From: an uncultured SAR86 cluster bacterium | GTDB taxonomy: Bacteria > Pseudomonadota > Gammaproteobacteria > Magnimaribacterales > D2472 | Length of the DNA stretch: 64,000 bases | Direction of reading: 5' to 3' | Assembly (NCBI GenBank): GCA_902623685.1 | Contig: CACNUQ010000003.1 | Coordinates: 60,357 to 124,356, forward strand | In this document: positions 50,333 to 61,152 of the stretch, one piece after another | Numbering within the stretch: the first letter of the stretch is position 1 | How the letters are laid out: each line of letters opens with the position of its first letter | Translations under genes and position numbers: made by a program | Notes under the pieces: generated by a model | The model's input: only the letters and a program-made list of their open reading frames with translations | Told to the model about the DNA's origin: nothing | The model's database searches: none

Positions 50333-51293
50333 AGCATTAAAAAATAAGATTCTTAAATATGCTCAAGAATTCAATAAAGAATTAGGTCATATAGAGCCTT
50401 TAAAAATTGAGGCAAGCGGGAGACAATACTTTAGAGTAACCTCTAAAAAAAATTCCTATGTTATTTCCTTTGATGACAGACCAATCAATGGCCAGAATGT
50501 TTTTATTAATAGGGCAAACGAACTTGCTGCTTCGAATGTTAGAGTTCCAAAAATTTTTGAATACGATAAAGCCAACTTTTTTACTATTTTAGAAGATTTA
50601 GGAGACCATTCATTAATTGATGAAAAGGATTTTTATCAAAATGAAAAATTTGTTGTTTCTTCTTTAAAGTTACTCAACCAAATGCACCAATCGACTCATG
50701 TTGATTTACATTCAACTTTTTGGATGGGGTTAGAATCTCATACAAAAAAATTTTCTAAAATTTTTTGCAAAGAATTTTTAAAAATTAAGATGTTTAAAGA
50801 ATACGAAGATATTTTTCCTGATCTTCGTGCTGAAATTATGGATCAGCAATGGACAAATTGTCACTTTGATTTTGAAAGAAGAAATATTCAGATTATAAAT
50901 AATTCTGAACTTGTACTTTTAGATTTTCAAGATTTGTGTCATGGCCCAATTGGAATTGATTTAGCCGGGATTCTCATAGATCATTACATTCCATTAGATC
51001 TAGACACATTAAAAAAATATTGCAATTCCTTTGCAGAGATTTCTATTTACGATATTTCAACAGAAGAAGTCTTTAGATCTACTTTATGGGGTGGTCTCCA
51101 GAGAAATCTGAGGATCATGGGAACTCTTACTGAGCTTTATTTAAATTTTAATCGCTCGTTCAGGATGAATGATTTACCTCAAATCGTTTCCAATACTGTT
51201 TTATTATCTATGGAATTAAACCAAGTGAAACTTGCTAATTTTCTTCTTGAAGATGTATCAGAAAATTTAGAAAAGGAATTATTAAAAATATGA
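50320..51293 (+). CDS. Phosphotransferase (AmgK-like anomeric sugar kinase)
   Basis: EASGRQYFRV, CHFDFERRNIQI, LLDFQDLCHGPIGIDLAGIL; adjacent to murU-like gene; exact start uncertain (track 50277). Confidence 0.85.
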
Positions 51294-51961
51294 GAGCTAT
51301 GATTTTAGCTGCTGGTCTCGGTTCAAGAATGCAACCCTTAACAAGAGATCTACCAAAACCTCTGCTTGACGTTAATGGAATTTCTTTAATTGAGTACACA
51401 ATAAATAATCTAAGAAATTACGGTATAAAAGAATTCATCATTAATGTTTCATATCTTGGAGAGAAAATTAAACTAGCTTTAGAGTCTATTGAGGGTGCAT
51501 CCAATATAATTTTTTTAGATGAGCCTTATCCTTTTGGAACCGGAGGCGCTTTATTGAATGCTAAGGACTCTCTTGGATCCGCTCCATTCATTTTAAGCAC
51601 TTCTGATATTTTGTTTAATCCAGACTTAACAAAAATTCCAGATAATGTAGAGACAGCGCATTTAATAGCTACCAAAAATCCTGATCATAATAAAGGAGGG
51701 GATTTTTCATTAAATGAGGAATCAGTTTTCATAAATGAAGGATTTAATGATTACACCTATTCAGGATTGTCTGTTATTAATCCAAGAGTTTTAGAGAATC
51801 ATGTTTCTAGAGATTATCCATTTGATCTTTGGGGAACTATATTGACACCATTAATTAAAAGCTCAAAAGTCACCGGTCATTTCGATGATTCATTTTGGAT
51901 GGATGTTGGCACCCCTGACAGATTAAAGCTTGCAAGGACAGTTCTAAAAGATCAAAATTAA
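51290..51961 (+). CDS. murU: N-acetylmuramate alpha-1-phosphate uridylyltransferase-like nucleotidyltransferase
   Basis: MILAAGLGSRMQPLTRDLPKPLL, GTGGALLNA, WMDVGTPDRL. Confidence 0.88.
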   Translation: MRAMILAAGLGSRMQPLTRDLPKPLLDVNGISLIEYTINNLRNYGIKEFIINVSYLGEKIKLALESIEGASNIIFLDEPYPFGTGGALLNAKDSLGSAPFILSTSDILFNPDLTKIPDNVETAHLIATKNPDHNKGGDFSLNEESVFINEGFNDYTYSGLSVINPRVLENHVSRDYPFDLWGTILTPLIKSSKVTGHFDDSFWMDVGTPDRLKLARTVLKDQN

Positions 51962-51966
51962 TAATC

Positions 51967-52632
51967 ATGCGCTCTAAATCTTTAATCGCTCCATCAATTT
52001 TATCTGCAAATTTTGCCAGGTTAGGTGAAGAGATAAATTCAGTAATGTCTGCAGGTGCAGACTGGATACATTTTGATGTTATGGACAATCATTATGTACC
52101 AAACCTTACATTTGGCCCTATGGTTTGTAAGTCATTAAGAGATGACGGAATTAAGGATTTTATTGACGTACATTTAATGATTGAGCCTGTTAACGACCTA
52201 GCAAAAAGTTTTGCAAGTGCAGGAGCAGATTTAATCAGCTTTCATCCCGAAGCAGTAGAAAGTACAAAGGAAACAATAGATATAATCAAAGCATGTTCAT
52301 GCAAGGTTGGTATTGCAATAAATCCTGATACATCTTTGTCTGTTTTGGACGATATTATTAATGAAATCGATTTAATTTTATTGATGAGTGTTTATCCAGG
52401 ATTTGGTGGACAAGAGTTTATTGAAGATACAATTGAAAAAATTCAGGCTGCAAGAAATCTAATCGATAAACAAGACCATAAAATTTACTTAGAAGTTGAT
52501 GGCGGCATTAACAATGAAACTATTTCAAGAGTTTCTAAGGCAGGAGCAGATGTTTTTGTTGCGGGGTCTGCAATTTTTGGATCATCAGATTATGAGCAAA
52601 CTATTGAAAGTTTTCGTCAAAAAATTTCCTAG
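51967..52632 (+). CDS. rpe: Ribulose-phosphate 3-epimerase
   Basis: IAPSILSANFARLGEE, DWIHFDVMDNHYVPNLTFGP, VYPGFGGQEF, EVDGGIN. Confidence 0.97.
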   Translation: MRSKSLIAPSILSANFARLGEEINSVMSAGADWIHFDVMDNHYVPNLTFGPMVCKSLRDDGIKDFIDVHLMIEPVNDLAKSFASAGADLISFHPEAVESTKETIDIIKACSCKVGIAINPDTSLSVLDDIINEIDLILLMSVYPGFGGQEFIEDTIEKIQAARNLIDKQDHKIYLEVDGGINNETISRVSKAGADVFVAGSAIFGSSDYEQTIESFRQKIS

Positions 52633-53020
52633 CCTCTTTTTAGTAACATTTTCAATTTATTCGTTTGCTCAGATTGATGCAACCTTTGCGAATAAAAATG
52701 TTTCTCTAACCTTGATAGTATCCAATACAGATGAAACAAGGCGGAGAGGCTTGATGCATCAAAAAGTATTAGAAAAAAATAGTGGGATGATCTTTATTTG
52801 GCCATCAAGTAAAAGACAATGTATGTGGATGAAAAATACTTCACTTCCTCTTAGTGTTGCCTTCATTTCTAGCAATGGGAGAATTTTAGAAATTTATGAT
52901 ATGGTCCCATTTTCTGAAGAATCTATCTGCTCCAATCAAAGAGCTCGAATGGCAGTTGAGGTTAATCAGGGATGGTTTGCAAAGAATAATATTATTGTTG
53001 GAGATAAAATAAATTTCTAG
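52592..53020 (+). CDS. DUF192 family secreted protein
   Basis: TRRRGLMHQKVLEKNSGMIFIWP, CMWMKNTSLPLSVAFI; signal peptide; in-frame start inside the rpe end. Confidence 0.9.
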   Translation: MSKLLKVFVKKFPSLFLVTFSIYSFAQIDATFANKNVSLTLIVSNTDETRRRGLMHQKVLEKNSGMIFIWPSSKRQCMWMKNTSLPLSVAFISSNGRILEIYDMVPFSEESICSNQRARMAVEVNQGWFAKNNIIVGDKINF

Positions 53021-53030
53021 CAAAAACAGA

Positions 53031-54497
53031 ATGATTACAAAAAAAGAATTTGAAGATTATAAAAATAATGATTTCTCTATCTTGCCTATGGCTAGAGAAA
53101 TTGTTTCACCAGCAGACAATCCTTTATCTCTGTTCTCAAAGATCGCTGATAAAAAAAATAATTTCTTGTTTGAATCTGTTGAAGGGGGAGATAAGTGGGC
53201 TCAATACTCAATTATTGGTTTTGGATGCTTGGATACTATCAAGGCATATGGAAATGTAATTGAAACATCAATCGACGGGATGAATGAAAGATTTGTTTCT
53301 GATCAGCCCCTTAAAGATATTGAAAAAATAACTTCTAAAGATAAATCGCCAAGTTTAGCTAACTTGCCACGTTTTTATGGAGGATATGTAGGTTTTTTTG
53401 CATATGAAAGTGCCCAATATGCTGAAAAAAAAATATCTAGCTTGCCTACAAAAGACTCAAAATTCTCAGATCATATGCCAGATATACTTTTAGTCAAAGC
53501 TGAACAATTAATTATTTTTGACAACTTAACAAATTCAATAAAGATAATTTTCAATGCAAATTTGAGGAACATGTCATATTCATTTGTACAGTCTAGATTA
53601 GATGAAATTGAAAGCATTATTTTAAATACATCTGTTGATGAGAATGAAAATTTTAATGAGATAACAAACACATCCGAATTTGATTCAAATTTTTCAAAGG
53701 AGGAATATCTCCAGGCTGTTAAAAAGGTTAAGTGTTATATTGAAGAGGGCGACGTAATGCAGGTTGTATTAGCACAGGATTTTTCAACAAATTTTAATAA
53801 AGATCCATTTGAATTGTATAAAGCAATTAGAAAACTAAATCCTTCGCCATACATGTATTTTTTAAATCTTGGAGAGTGTCAAATAGTTGGTGCTTCACCA
53901 GAAATCTTAGTGAGATTAGAAAATGAGGAGGTAATTTTAAGACCAATAGCGGGTACAAGAAAACGTGGAAATAGTCCTGAAGAAGATAAAGCAAATGAAG
54001 ATGATCTTCTAAATGATCCCAAAGAAATAGCAGAACACTTAATGTTAATTGATCTTGGTAGAAATGATGTTGGAAGGGTTTCAGAGATTGGAACAGTCAA
54101 CGTGACTGAAAAAATGATCATTGAAAAATATTCACATGTGATGCATATAGTTTCTAATGTGGTTGGAAGACTAAAAGCAGGACTTACTTCTTTTGATGTT
54201 CTTAAGGCAGCATTGCCTGCAGGCACATTATCTGGTGCCCCAAAGATAAGAGCTATGGAAGTGATTAATGAATTAGAACCTAGCTCGAGAGGGATATATG
54301 GTGGTGCAATAGGATATGTTGGATGGAATGGCAACATGGACACAGCAATTGCCATTAGAACTGCTGTTATAAAAGACAAAAAAATACATGTTGGTGCAGG
54401 GGCTGGCATTGTGGCAGATTCAATTCCAGAGAATGAATGGGAAGAGTGCAAACAAAAATCTAAGGTATTTATTGATGCTATGGAGATGATTTCATGA
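53031..54497 (+). CDS. trpE: Anthranilate synthase component I
   Basis: SPEILVRLE, RPIAGTRKRG, LIDLGRNDVGRVS, LPAGTLSGAPKIRAM. Confidence 0.96.
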   Translation: MITKKEFEDYKNNDFSILPMAREIVSPADNPLSLFSKIADKKNNFLFESVEGGDKWAQYSIIGFGCLDTIKAYGNVIETSIDGMNERFVSDQPLKDIEKITSKDKSPSLANLPRFYGGYVGFFAYESAQYAEKKISSLPTKDSKFSDHMPDILLVKAEQLIIFDNLTNSIKIIFNANLRNMSYSFVQSRLDEIESIILNTSVDENENFNEITNTSEFDSNFSKEEYLQAVKKVKCYIEEGDVMQVVLAQDFSTNFNKDPFELYKAIRKLNPSPYMYFLNLGECQIVGASPEILVRLENEEVILRPIAGTRKRGNSPEEDKANEDDLLNDPKEIAEHLMLIDLGRNDVGRVSEIGTVNVTEKMIIEKYSHVMHIVSNVVGRLKAGLTSFDVLKAALPAGTLSGAPKIRAMEVINELEPSSRGIYGGAIGYVGWNGNMDTAIAIRTAVIKDKKIHVGAGAGIVADSIPENEWEECKQKSKVFIDAMEMIS

Positions 54498-55060
54498 TTT
54501 TGGTTATTGATAACTATGATTCGTTTACTTATAACTTGGTTCATTATATTGGAGAATTTGATTACGAAGTTTTGGTAAAAAGAAATGATGAAGTTACACT
54601 TAAAGATATCAGGAACATGAATCCACAAAAAATTGTAATTTCTCCTGGTCCATGCACTCCAAAAGAAGCTGGAATTTCAGTGGAGCTTATTAAAGATTCT
54701 CAAGTACCATTATTGGGGGTATGTTTAGGTCATCAGTCTATTGGTGCGGCTTTTGGAGCTAGGATTGTCAAGGCTCCAAATGTTTTTCATGGAAAAAAAT
54801 CGGAAATTAGGCATTCAAATTCAAGCTTGTTATACAAAGGTATTCCAGATCCATATTCTGTTGTGAGATATCATAGTCTAATAATAGATAATGCAACTCT
54901 ACCAAAGGATTTAAGAGTTACCAGTTCGCTGATTGATTATCCTAATATCATCATGGGAGTAGAACACATCTCAAGACCAATTCATGGCGTTCAATTTCAT
55001 CCCGAATCCATAGATACTCAACATGGCATGAAATTAATATCAAACTTTTTAAATTTATGA
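54494..55060 (+). CDS. trpG: Anthranilate synthase component II (glutamine amidotransferase)
   Basis: IDNYDSFTYNLVHYI, SPGPCTPKEAG, GVCLGHQSIG, GVQFHPES. Confidence 0.97.
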   Translation: MILVIDNYDSFTYNLVHYIGEFDYEVLVKRNDEVTLKDIRNMNPQKIVISPGPCTPKEAGISVELIKDSQVPLLGVCLGHQSIGAAFGARIVKAPNVFHGKKSEIRHSNSSLLYKGIPDPYSVVRYHSLIIDNATLPKDLRVTSSLIDYPNIIMGVEHISRPIHGVQFHPESIDTQHGMKLISNFLNL

Positions 55061-56067
55061 TTCAAGAATTTATTGAACAATTAGAAAACAAAGAAGATCT
55101 TGATTTTCATTCAATGCAATCTGCAATTGAATTGATAATGACAGGTGAGGTTGATGATTCATTTATTGAAAGATTTTTATTAGCTTTAAATGAAAAAGGT
55201 ATCAGTGAAAAGGAGATAACTGCAGCTGCTAATGTGATGAAAGATAAGTCTTTAACTTTTGATATTGGCAATGGGGATCATATAGATACTTGTGGCACTG
55301 GTGGTTCTGGACTGCATACTTTTAATTGTTCTACAGCATCAGCATTTGTAGCTGCTGCAGGCGGCGCTTCAGTTACGAAACATGGCAATAAGGCCGTCTC
55401 CAGTAAATCAGGAAGCGCAGACTTATTGATAGCAGCTGGAGCTGACATTGTGCATGAAAGGGAAAAACTCGAAACTATATTTAATCGGGTTGGATTTGTT
55501 TTTTTATTTGCCCCGTTACATCACCAATCTATGAAATATGTAATGCCTGCAAGACAGAAGATAGGTAAAAAAACTTTATTTAACCTGCTTGGACCTCACA
55601 CTAATCCATGTGGAGCAAAAAGACAAATTTTAGGCGTCTATGAAAAAAATTTAGTTAAATCTTTTGCTTCAGTTGCAAAAAATTTATCCATGGATCACGT
55701 CCTTATTGTTCATGGTTTCGATGGATTGGATGAGATTACAATTACCGATTCAACCTATGTTGCAGAATTAAAAGATCATTCAATTACAGAGTATCAAATT
55801 TCACCAAAGGACTTTGGTTTAAATCTGGGAAAGCTCTCTGAAATATCAGCGCAATCACCTGATGACAGTTTGCAATTAATTAGAGAAGCATTCTCAGGAG
55901 ATCAATCTTCTGTTCAAGATATGATTGCTCTTAATGCGGGCGCTGCTTTATATTTAGCAAAGGTTGTAAATTCTATTGCTGATGGTATCGAGCTATCTTT
56001 CGAGCTTATGAATAACGGTATGGCCGCCGACAAATTAGCCTCATATGTAAGAGTATCGAATAGCTGA
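55057..56067 (+). CDS. trpD: Anthranilate phosphoribosyltransferase
   Basis: DTCGTGGSGLHTFNCSTASAFV, KHGNKAVSSKSGSADLL, LLGPHTNP. Confidence 0.97.
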   Translation: MIQEFIEQLENKEDLDFHSMQSAIELIMTGEVDDSFIERFLLALNEKGISEKEITAAANVMKDKSLTFDIGNGDHIDTCGTGGSGLHTFNCSTASAFVAAAGGASVTKHGNKAVSSKSGSADLLIAAGADIVHEREKLETIFNRVGFVFLFAPLHHQSMKYVMPARQKIGKKTLFNLLGPHTNPCGAKRQILGVYEKNLVKSFASVAKNLSMDHVLIVHGFDGLDEITITDSTYVAELKDHSITEYQISPKDFGLNLGKLSEISAQSPDDSLQLIREAFSGDQSSVQDMIALNAGAALYLAKVVNSIADGIELSFELMNNGMAADKLASYVRVSNS

Positions 56068-56813
56068 TGAACATTCTTCAAAAAATAGTCGAGAACACAA
56101 GAGACAATCTCAAAGTTCAAAAGACTAACTTATCTCTAGAAGAAATAAAGTCTTCCCTAGCAGAGCTAAGTCTGCCTAAAAGTAACTTTAAAAGTAGTAT
56201 TTCTAATAAAAATGAAGCAATCATAGCAGAAATAAAAAAAGCCTCACCAAGCGCTGGAGTTATTGCAGAAGATTTTAATCCAGCAAGCAAAGCAAAAGAT
56301 TATGAGGCTTTTGGGGCATCAGCACTTTCAATTTTAACTGAAGAAGATTTTTTCCTGGGCAGTAATGAATATTTAAAAGCAGTAAAGAAAATAACTTCAC
56401 TCCCCATATTAAGAAAAGATTTCATTATTGATGAATATCAAATATATGAATCAAAGCTAATTGGAGCAGACTGTATTTTATTAATTGCATCAATTCTTTC
56501 AGATCAACAATTAGAAGAATTTGTAGCAATTGCAAATACATTAGAACTTGATTATTTAATTGAGGTTCATGATGAAAATGAATTAAAGAGGGCTGAGCTC
56601 TTCGAAGACGCTTTAATTGGTGTAAACAACAGAAATTTAAAGACCTTTGAAGTTGATCTAGATAATTCTGTCCGTTTAAGAAACTTATTTATAAAAAATA
56701 ATGTATTTATTGCTGAGTCAGGCATTAAATCAAGAAAAGATGTAGATTATTTGAAATCAAATAATATTAAGGTTTTTCTTATTGGCGAGAGCTTAATGAA
56801 GGGAAATTTTTAA
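56067..56813 (+). CDS. trpC: Indole-3-glycerol phosphate synthase
   Basis: IAEIKKASPSAGVI, LRKDFIIDEYQIYESKLIGADCILLI, GVNNRNLKTFEVD, LIGESLM. Confidence 0.96.
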   Translation: MNILQKIVENTRDNLKVQKTNLSLEEIKSSLAELSLPKSNFKSSISNKNEAIIAEIKKASPSAGVIAEDFNPASKAKDYEAFGASALSILTEEDFFLGSNEYLKAVKKITSLPILRKDFIIDEYQIYESKLIGADCILLIASILSDQQLEEFVAIANTLELDYLIEVHDENELKRAELFEDALIGVNNRNLKTFEVDLDNSVRLRNLFIKNNVFIAESGIKSRKDVDYLKSNNIKVFLIGESLMKGNF

Positions 56814-57436
56814 ATATAAGCGCTAGACGATGTCATCAGCTTGGCGGTTAGGCTCATAAATTTTTTTGTTGGGTCAGACAAAGATTCACTTCCATTTTCT
56901 GCTGCCTCTTGGGCGTGCTCATCTTCATCAGCCCTCATTGTTTTAAGAATATTAATCGTCTCATAGTCATTAGGAGATATTCTTTCAAGATGTCTTTCAA
57001 GGTGTTTAACAACTTGCTTTTCAGTTTCTTCAACAAAACCTAAACTTGTTTTTTCTCCCATGCTTCCAAAAAATGCTCCAATTGCAAATGATCCTGCATA
57101 CCATATTGGATTTAGAATAGATGGTTTACCATCCAAATCTTCCAAACGTTTTTTACACCATATCAGATGATCTGTTTCTTCATCTCCGGCCTGAATAAGA
57201 TGAGCTTTCACATCTTTATCCTTACAAACCATCGCCTGACCCCTATAAAGAGCTTGGGCTGCTACCTCACCAGCTAGATTTACCCGCATTAGTTTTGCTG
57301 ATAAGCTCTTTTCATTTTTTGTTAAGTTTAAAGTTTTTGTATCGCTTGGATAGGGTCTATCCGTCCCGCTTTTTTTGAAAGACAAGGTCTTTAATGCAAT
57401 ATCGCACTCATTTATTAAACCATCAATAAAACTCAT
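56810..57436 (-). CDS. coq7: 2-polyprenyl-3-methyl-6-methoxy-1,4-benzoquinone monooxygenase
   Basis: MRVNLAGEVAAQALYRGQ, EETDHLIWCKKRL, RADEDEHAQEA diiron motifs. Confidence 0.95.
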   Translation of the reverse strand: MSFIDGLINECDIALKTLSFKKSGTDRPYPSDTKTLNLTKNEKSLSAKLMRVNLAGEVAAQALYRGQAMVCKDKDVKAHLIQAGDEETDHLIWCKKRLEDLDGKPSILNPIWYAGSFAIGAFFGSMGEKTSLGFVEETEKQVVKHLERHLERISPNDYETINILKTMRADEDEHAQEAAENGSESLSDPTKKFMSLTAKLMTSSSAYI

Positions 57437-58701
57437 TTAAATCCTTTATTTCCAATATCTTTTCTGAAGAAAGCACCCTCGAAATCGACTGATTCTACCA
57501 AATTATATGCTTTTTGTTGAGCCTCTTTAAGATCATCACCCAGAGCAGTAGCACAAAACACTCTGCCACCAGATGTATAAATTTTATCTTGATCAAGCTT
57601 TGTACCTGCATGAAAAAGTTTTGTTCCATCTATATCTGTCGCTTGAATAGAAACCTCATTATTTTTTGTATAATTTTCAGGATAACCTGCACTTGCAATT
57701 ACAACACCACAGGCATGTTGTTTGGTCCATTCAATTTTATGATTGTCTAATTCATCATCAATTGCAGCTTTACATAATTCAACTAGGCTTGATTTTAATC
57801 TTAATAAAATTGGTTGAGTTTCAGGATCACCGAATCTGCAATTAAATTCAAGTACCTTTAATTCTCCATCGTTTATCATCAGCCCCGCATATAAAAATCC
57901 TAGATATGGCGAACCTTCATTAATTAACCCTTGCATAGTAGGCTGCATTACTTCATCAATAATTTTTTTATGTAGTCTTTTATCTACTATAGGTGCCGGT
58001 GAATAGGCACCCATTCCACCGGTATTTAGTCCCACATCGCCATCACCAACGGCTTTATGATCTTGACTTGTTGCCAATGGAATAATTTTATCTTTGCTAA
58101 CAACAGCAATAAAGCTTGCCTCCTCACCAATTAGAAATTCTTCAATGACAACACTTGCTCCAGCAACTCCAAACGCATTATCTTTAAAAATACTTATTAA
58201 AGCTTGTAAGGCTTCTTTTTGAGTTTGACAAATAATAACTCCCTTTCCAGCAGCCAATCCGTCTGCTTTTACTACAGTGGGGTAAGGAATTTTTTCTAAG
58301 TGATCTTTTGCACTCTCAAAATTGTTAAATGTTGCATAATTAGCTGTTGGAATTCCATACTTTACAAAAAAGTCTTTTGAAAATGTTTTTGACCCTTCTA
58401 ATTGTGCTGCAGCACTTGAAGGCCCAAAGGTCTGTATATTACTATTTTGTAAATAGTCTACGAGCCCATCAACGAGAGGTTGTTCTGGACCAACAATAAC
58501 TAAGACTACCTTTTTTTCAATACAAAAATCTTTTATGGCCTCAAAATCACTAATATTGATAGAAATATTGGATAACTTATTTTCTAATGCTGTGCCTGCA
58601 TTTCCTGGGCAAACAAATACCTCAGAAACTGCATGATCTTGTGCAGCTTTCCATGCCAAAGCATGCTCCCTTCCACCAGATCCAATCACTAAAATATTCA
58701 T
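57433..58701 (-). CDS. purD: Phosphoribosylamine--glycine ligase
   Basis: MNILVIGSGGREHALAWK, VGPEQPLVDGLVD, FNCRFGDPETQ. Confidence 0.97.
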   Translation of the reverse strand: MNILVIGSGGREHALAWKAAQDHAVSEVFVCPGNAGTALENKLSNISINISDFEAIKDFCIEKKVVLVIVGPEQPLVDGLVDYLQNSNIQTFGPSSAAAQLEGSKTFSKDFFVKYGIPTANYATFNNFESAKDHLEKIPYPTVVKADGLAAGKGVIICQTQKEALQALISIFKDNAFGVAGASVVIEEFLIGEEASFIAVVSKDKIIPLATSQDHKAVGDGDVGLNTGGMGAYSPAPIVDKRLHKKIIDEVMQPTMQGLINEGSPYLGFLYAGLMINDGELKVLEFNCRFGDPETQPILLRLKSSLVELCKAAIDDELDNHKIEWTKQHACGVVIASAGYPENYTKNNEVSIQATDIDGTKLFHAGTKLDQDKIYTSGGRVFCATALGDDLKEAQQKAYNLVESVDFEGAFFRKDIGNKGFK

Positions 58702-58702
58702 C

Positions 58703-60241
58703 TTAGTGTCTGAAGTGACGATTTGAAGTAAACATCATAGTTATATTATTTTCATCAGCAGCTGAAATGACCTCTTCATCTCTGATTGATCCACCCGGTT
58801 GGATGATGGCTGCGATTCCACTAGATGCTGCTTTATCTATGCCGTCTCTGAATGGAAAAAAAGCATCTGATGCCATTACAGCTCCTTTTACCTCCAAACC
58901 CTCTTCTTTTGCTTTAAGATTTGCAATTTCAGCACTTATTACTCTGCTCATTTGTCCAGCACCAATTCCAATGGTTTGTTTGTTTTTTGCATAAATAATT
59001 GCATTAGATTTAACAAATTTTGCTACCTTCCAAGCAAACATTAGATCACTGATTTCCTCTTGAGTTGGTTGTCTTTTTGTTACGCATTTAAGATTTGATT
59101 CAGGAACAATTAAAGTGTCATCACTTTGGATTAATATTCCACCAGAAACTTTTTTAATTACCCCTGGATATGGATTATCTTGCTCAAGGTCAACACATAG
59201 AACTCTAATATTCTTTTTTTTTGCAAGCTCTCTCAACGCAGCATCCTCAAAACTAGTTGCTAAGACAACTTCGACAAATTGGCGAGAATTAATTTCCTTA
59301 GCAGTTGCTTTATCTAACCCTCTGTTAAAGGCAATAATTCCTCCAAATGCTGAAGTTGGATCAGTTTTGAAGGCTAAGTCATATGCATCATAAATACTAT
59401 TAGCTTGAGCTACTCCACATGGATTAGCATGTTTAACAATTACGCATGCTGGCTCATTAAATGCCCTAACGCACTCCCATGCAGCATCAGCGTCAACTAT
59501 ATTATTATAAGAAAGTTCTTTGCCCTGAAGTACATCTGCATTGGCAATATTTTTATGTTTTAGATCAGAAAATGTTAATAAATCAGCAGTTTGATGAGGG
59601 TTTTCTCCGTATCTCAATGACTGACTCTTCTCAAAGTTGTAATGATGAGAGTTTGAAGAAATATCTTTTAAGTAATTTGCAATAGAGGCATTATATTCAG
59701 TCATAAGTTGGAATACTTTTTGTGAAAGCTCTTTTCTAAATTCATACGAAATACCACCTTTACTATTCCATTCATCCATCAATCGACTGTAATCATTTGG
59801 ATCAGATATTACTGCAACGTCTTTGAAGTTTTTTGCTGCGGCTCTTATCATGGTGGGTCCACCTATATCAATTTTTTCAATAGCCTCTTCAAATGAACAA
59901 CCTGAAGCAATAGTTTCTTTGAATGGATATAGGTTAACAACAACCATATCAATAACCTCAAAGCCTCTATCGGTCAAAACCTCTAAATCAGTTTCTCTTC
60001 TTGCTAGAATCCCTGCATGAATTTTTGGATGCAAAGTTTTAACTCGACCATCCATCATTTCTTCAAACCCGGTAAATTCAGAAACTTCTAATACCTTATC
60101 TGTAATTTTTTTAATAGCATTGAAAGTTCCTCCAGTTGAAATAATTTTTACTTCTTTATTTAGAAGGAATTCTATTAGTTGATCTAAATTAGATTTATCC
60201 GAGAGACTTACCAGCGCAGTTTTTGGAGAAATTAGACTCAT
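58703..60241 (-). CDS. purH: Bifunctional AICAR transformylase/IMP cyclohydrolase
   Basis: ALVSLSDKSNL, MDGRVKTLHPKIHAGIL, LRYGENPHQ, SDAFFPFRDGID. Confidence 0.97.
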   Translation of the reverse strand: MSLISPKTALVSLSDKSNLDQLIEFLLNKEVKIISTGGTFNAIKKITDKVLEVSEFTGFEEMMDGRVKTLHPKIHAGILARRETDLEVLTDRGFEVIDMVVVNLYPFKETIASGCSFEEAIEKIDIGGPTMIRAAAKNFKDVAVISDPNDYSRLMDEWNSKGGISYEFRKELSQKVFQLMTEYNASIANYLKDISSNSHHYNFEKSQSLRYGENPHQTADLLTFSDLKHKNIANADVLQGKELSYNNIVDADAAWECVRAFNEPACVIVKHANPCGVAQANSIYDAYDLAFKTDPTSAFGGIIAFNRGLDKATAKEINSRQFVEVVLATSFEDAALRELAKKKNIRVLCVDLEQDNPYPGVIKKVSGGILIQSDDTLIVPESNLKCVTKRQPTQEEISDLMFAWKVAKFVKSNAIIYAKNKQTIGIGAGQMSRVISAEIANLKAKEEGLEVKGAVMASDAFFPFRDGIDKAASSGIAAIIQPGGSIRDEEVISAADENNITMMFTSNRHFRH

Positions 60242-60504
60242 GATTTTTCTGTAATATTGTATTTATGTAATTTTTTCCTGAGTGTAGCTCTGTTTAGTCC
60301 TAAAACATTTGCAGCCTTTGACTGATTATTATTTGTATACCTCATCACTGCTTTTAATAGTTCAGGTTCAACCTCAGCCATTACCAATTCATAGACATTT
60401 GCAGGATTGATATCACCAAGAGTAGCAAAATACTTTTTCATGGCTTTTTTGACTTGCTCACTAAGAGGCTTGCTTCTTATTTTTTTTGAAACTGATTTGA
60501 CCAT
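60238..60504 (-). CDS. fis: Fis family DNA-binding regulator
   Basis: VEPELLKAVMRYTNNNQSKAANVLGLNRATLRKKLHKYNI. Confidence 0.94.
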   Translation of the reverse strand: MVKSVSKKIRSKPLSEQVKKAMKKYFATLGDINPANVYELVMAEVEPELLKAVMRYTNNNQSKAANVLGLNRATLRKKLHKYNITEKS

Positions 60505-60566
60505 TAATTAGAAATTTTTTTGCAAAATATAAATTCTACAGTTGATTAAAAATTGCTCAACTGATT

Positions 60567-61133
60567 TTAGAGATTTATGACTGTTTTTTTGTCATCTCCT
60601 AAAATTATTTGCTCCAAATTTCCATTTTTTAAAAATATTTCTGTTCGCGAAGCATAATCAGGATGAAAATATAAAATTACATTATTATTTATGATGGATG
60701 AGATCAAAACATTGATCACCATAAAGTGCGTAGTAATAATAAAATTACCCTCCGCATTTTGCAGCCAGTGTATTAAATTATTTCGCCATTCAGTTACTGT
60801 AACTGGCAGTTCTTCTATTGGGCTAGTAAAGATACTCATTAACCATTCATTCTTCTTTTCTTCATGAATATTTGCTGAGGGTATTTCAATAAAATTAGAA
60901 TCAATTTTTACAGGATATCTATTTTTATTATTTAAAATTTCCATGGTTTCAAGAGCTCTTTTTTTAGGGCTAGAGCAAAGTTGGTAGTGAGAAATTAAAT
61001 CAATTAAACCTTTTCCAGTATTTTTAGCTTGTAGGCGGCCTTTTTTACTTAAACCAGGATCAGGATGTGAAGCCCAACCAACAGATGCCTCTCCATGCCT
61101 GATAAGAATGATGTGACTTTGACTCATTTTCAA
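60567..61133 (-). CDS. Histidine phosphatase family protein
   Basis: ILIRHGEASVGWASHPDPGLSKKGRLQA. Confidence 0.9.
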   Translation of the reverse strand: MKMSQSHIILIRHGEASVGWASHPDPGLSKKGRLQAKNTGKGLIDLISHYQLCSSPKKRALETMEILNNKNRYPVKIDSNFIEIPSANIHEEKKNEWLMSIFTSPIEELPVTVTEWRNNLIHWLQNAEGNFIITTHFMVINVLISSIINNNVILYFHPDYASRTEIFLKNGNLEQIILGDDKKTVINL

Positions 61134-61152
61134 AAATATTAACTATAATTAA

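Noticed and set aside
53020-53031. Trp leader peptide/attenuator upstream of trpE
   Set aside because: Only 10 bp separate the preceding gene from trpE; no leader ORF or attenuator hairpin is possible.
53879-54628. 249-aa minus-strand ORF opposite trpE/trpG
   Set aside because: Antisense of two clearly conserved genes, with no recognisable domain and no promoter or RBS evidence.
58767-60020. Several plus-strand ORFs opposite purH
   Set aside because: Antisense to a highly conserved full-length purH; no independent support.
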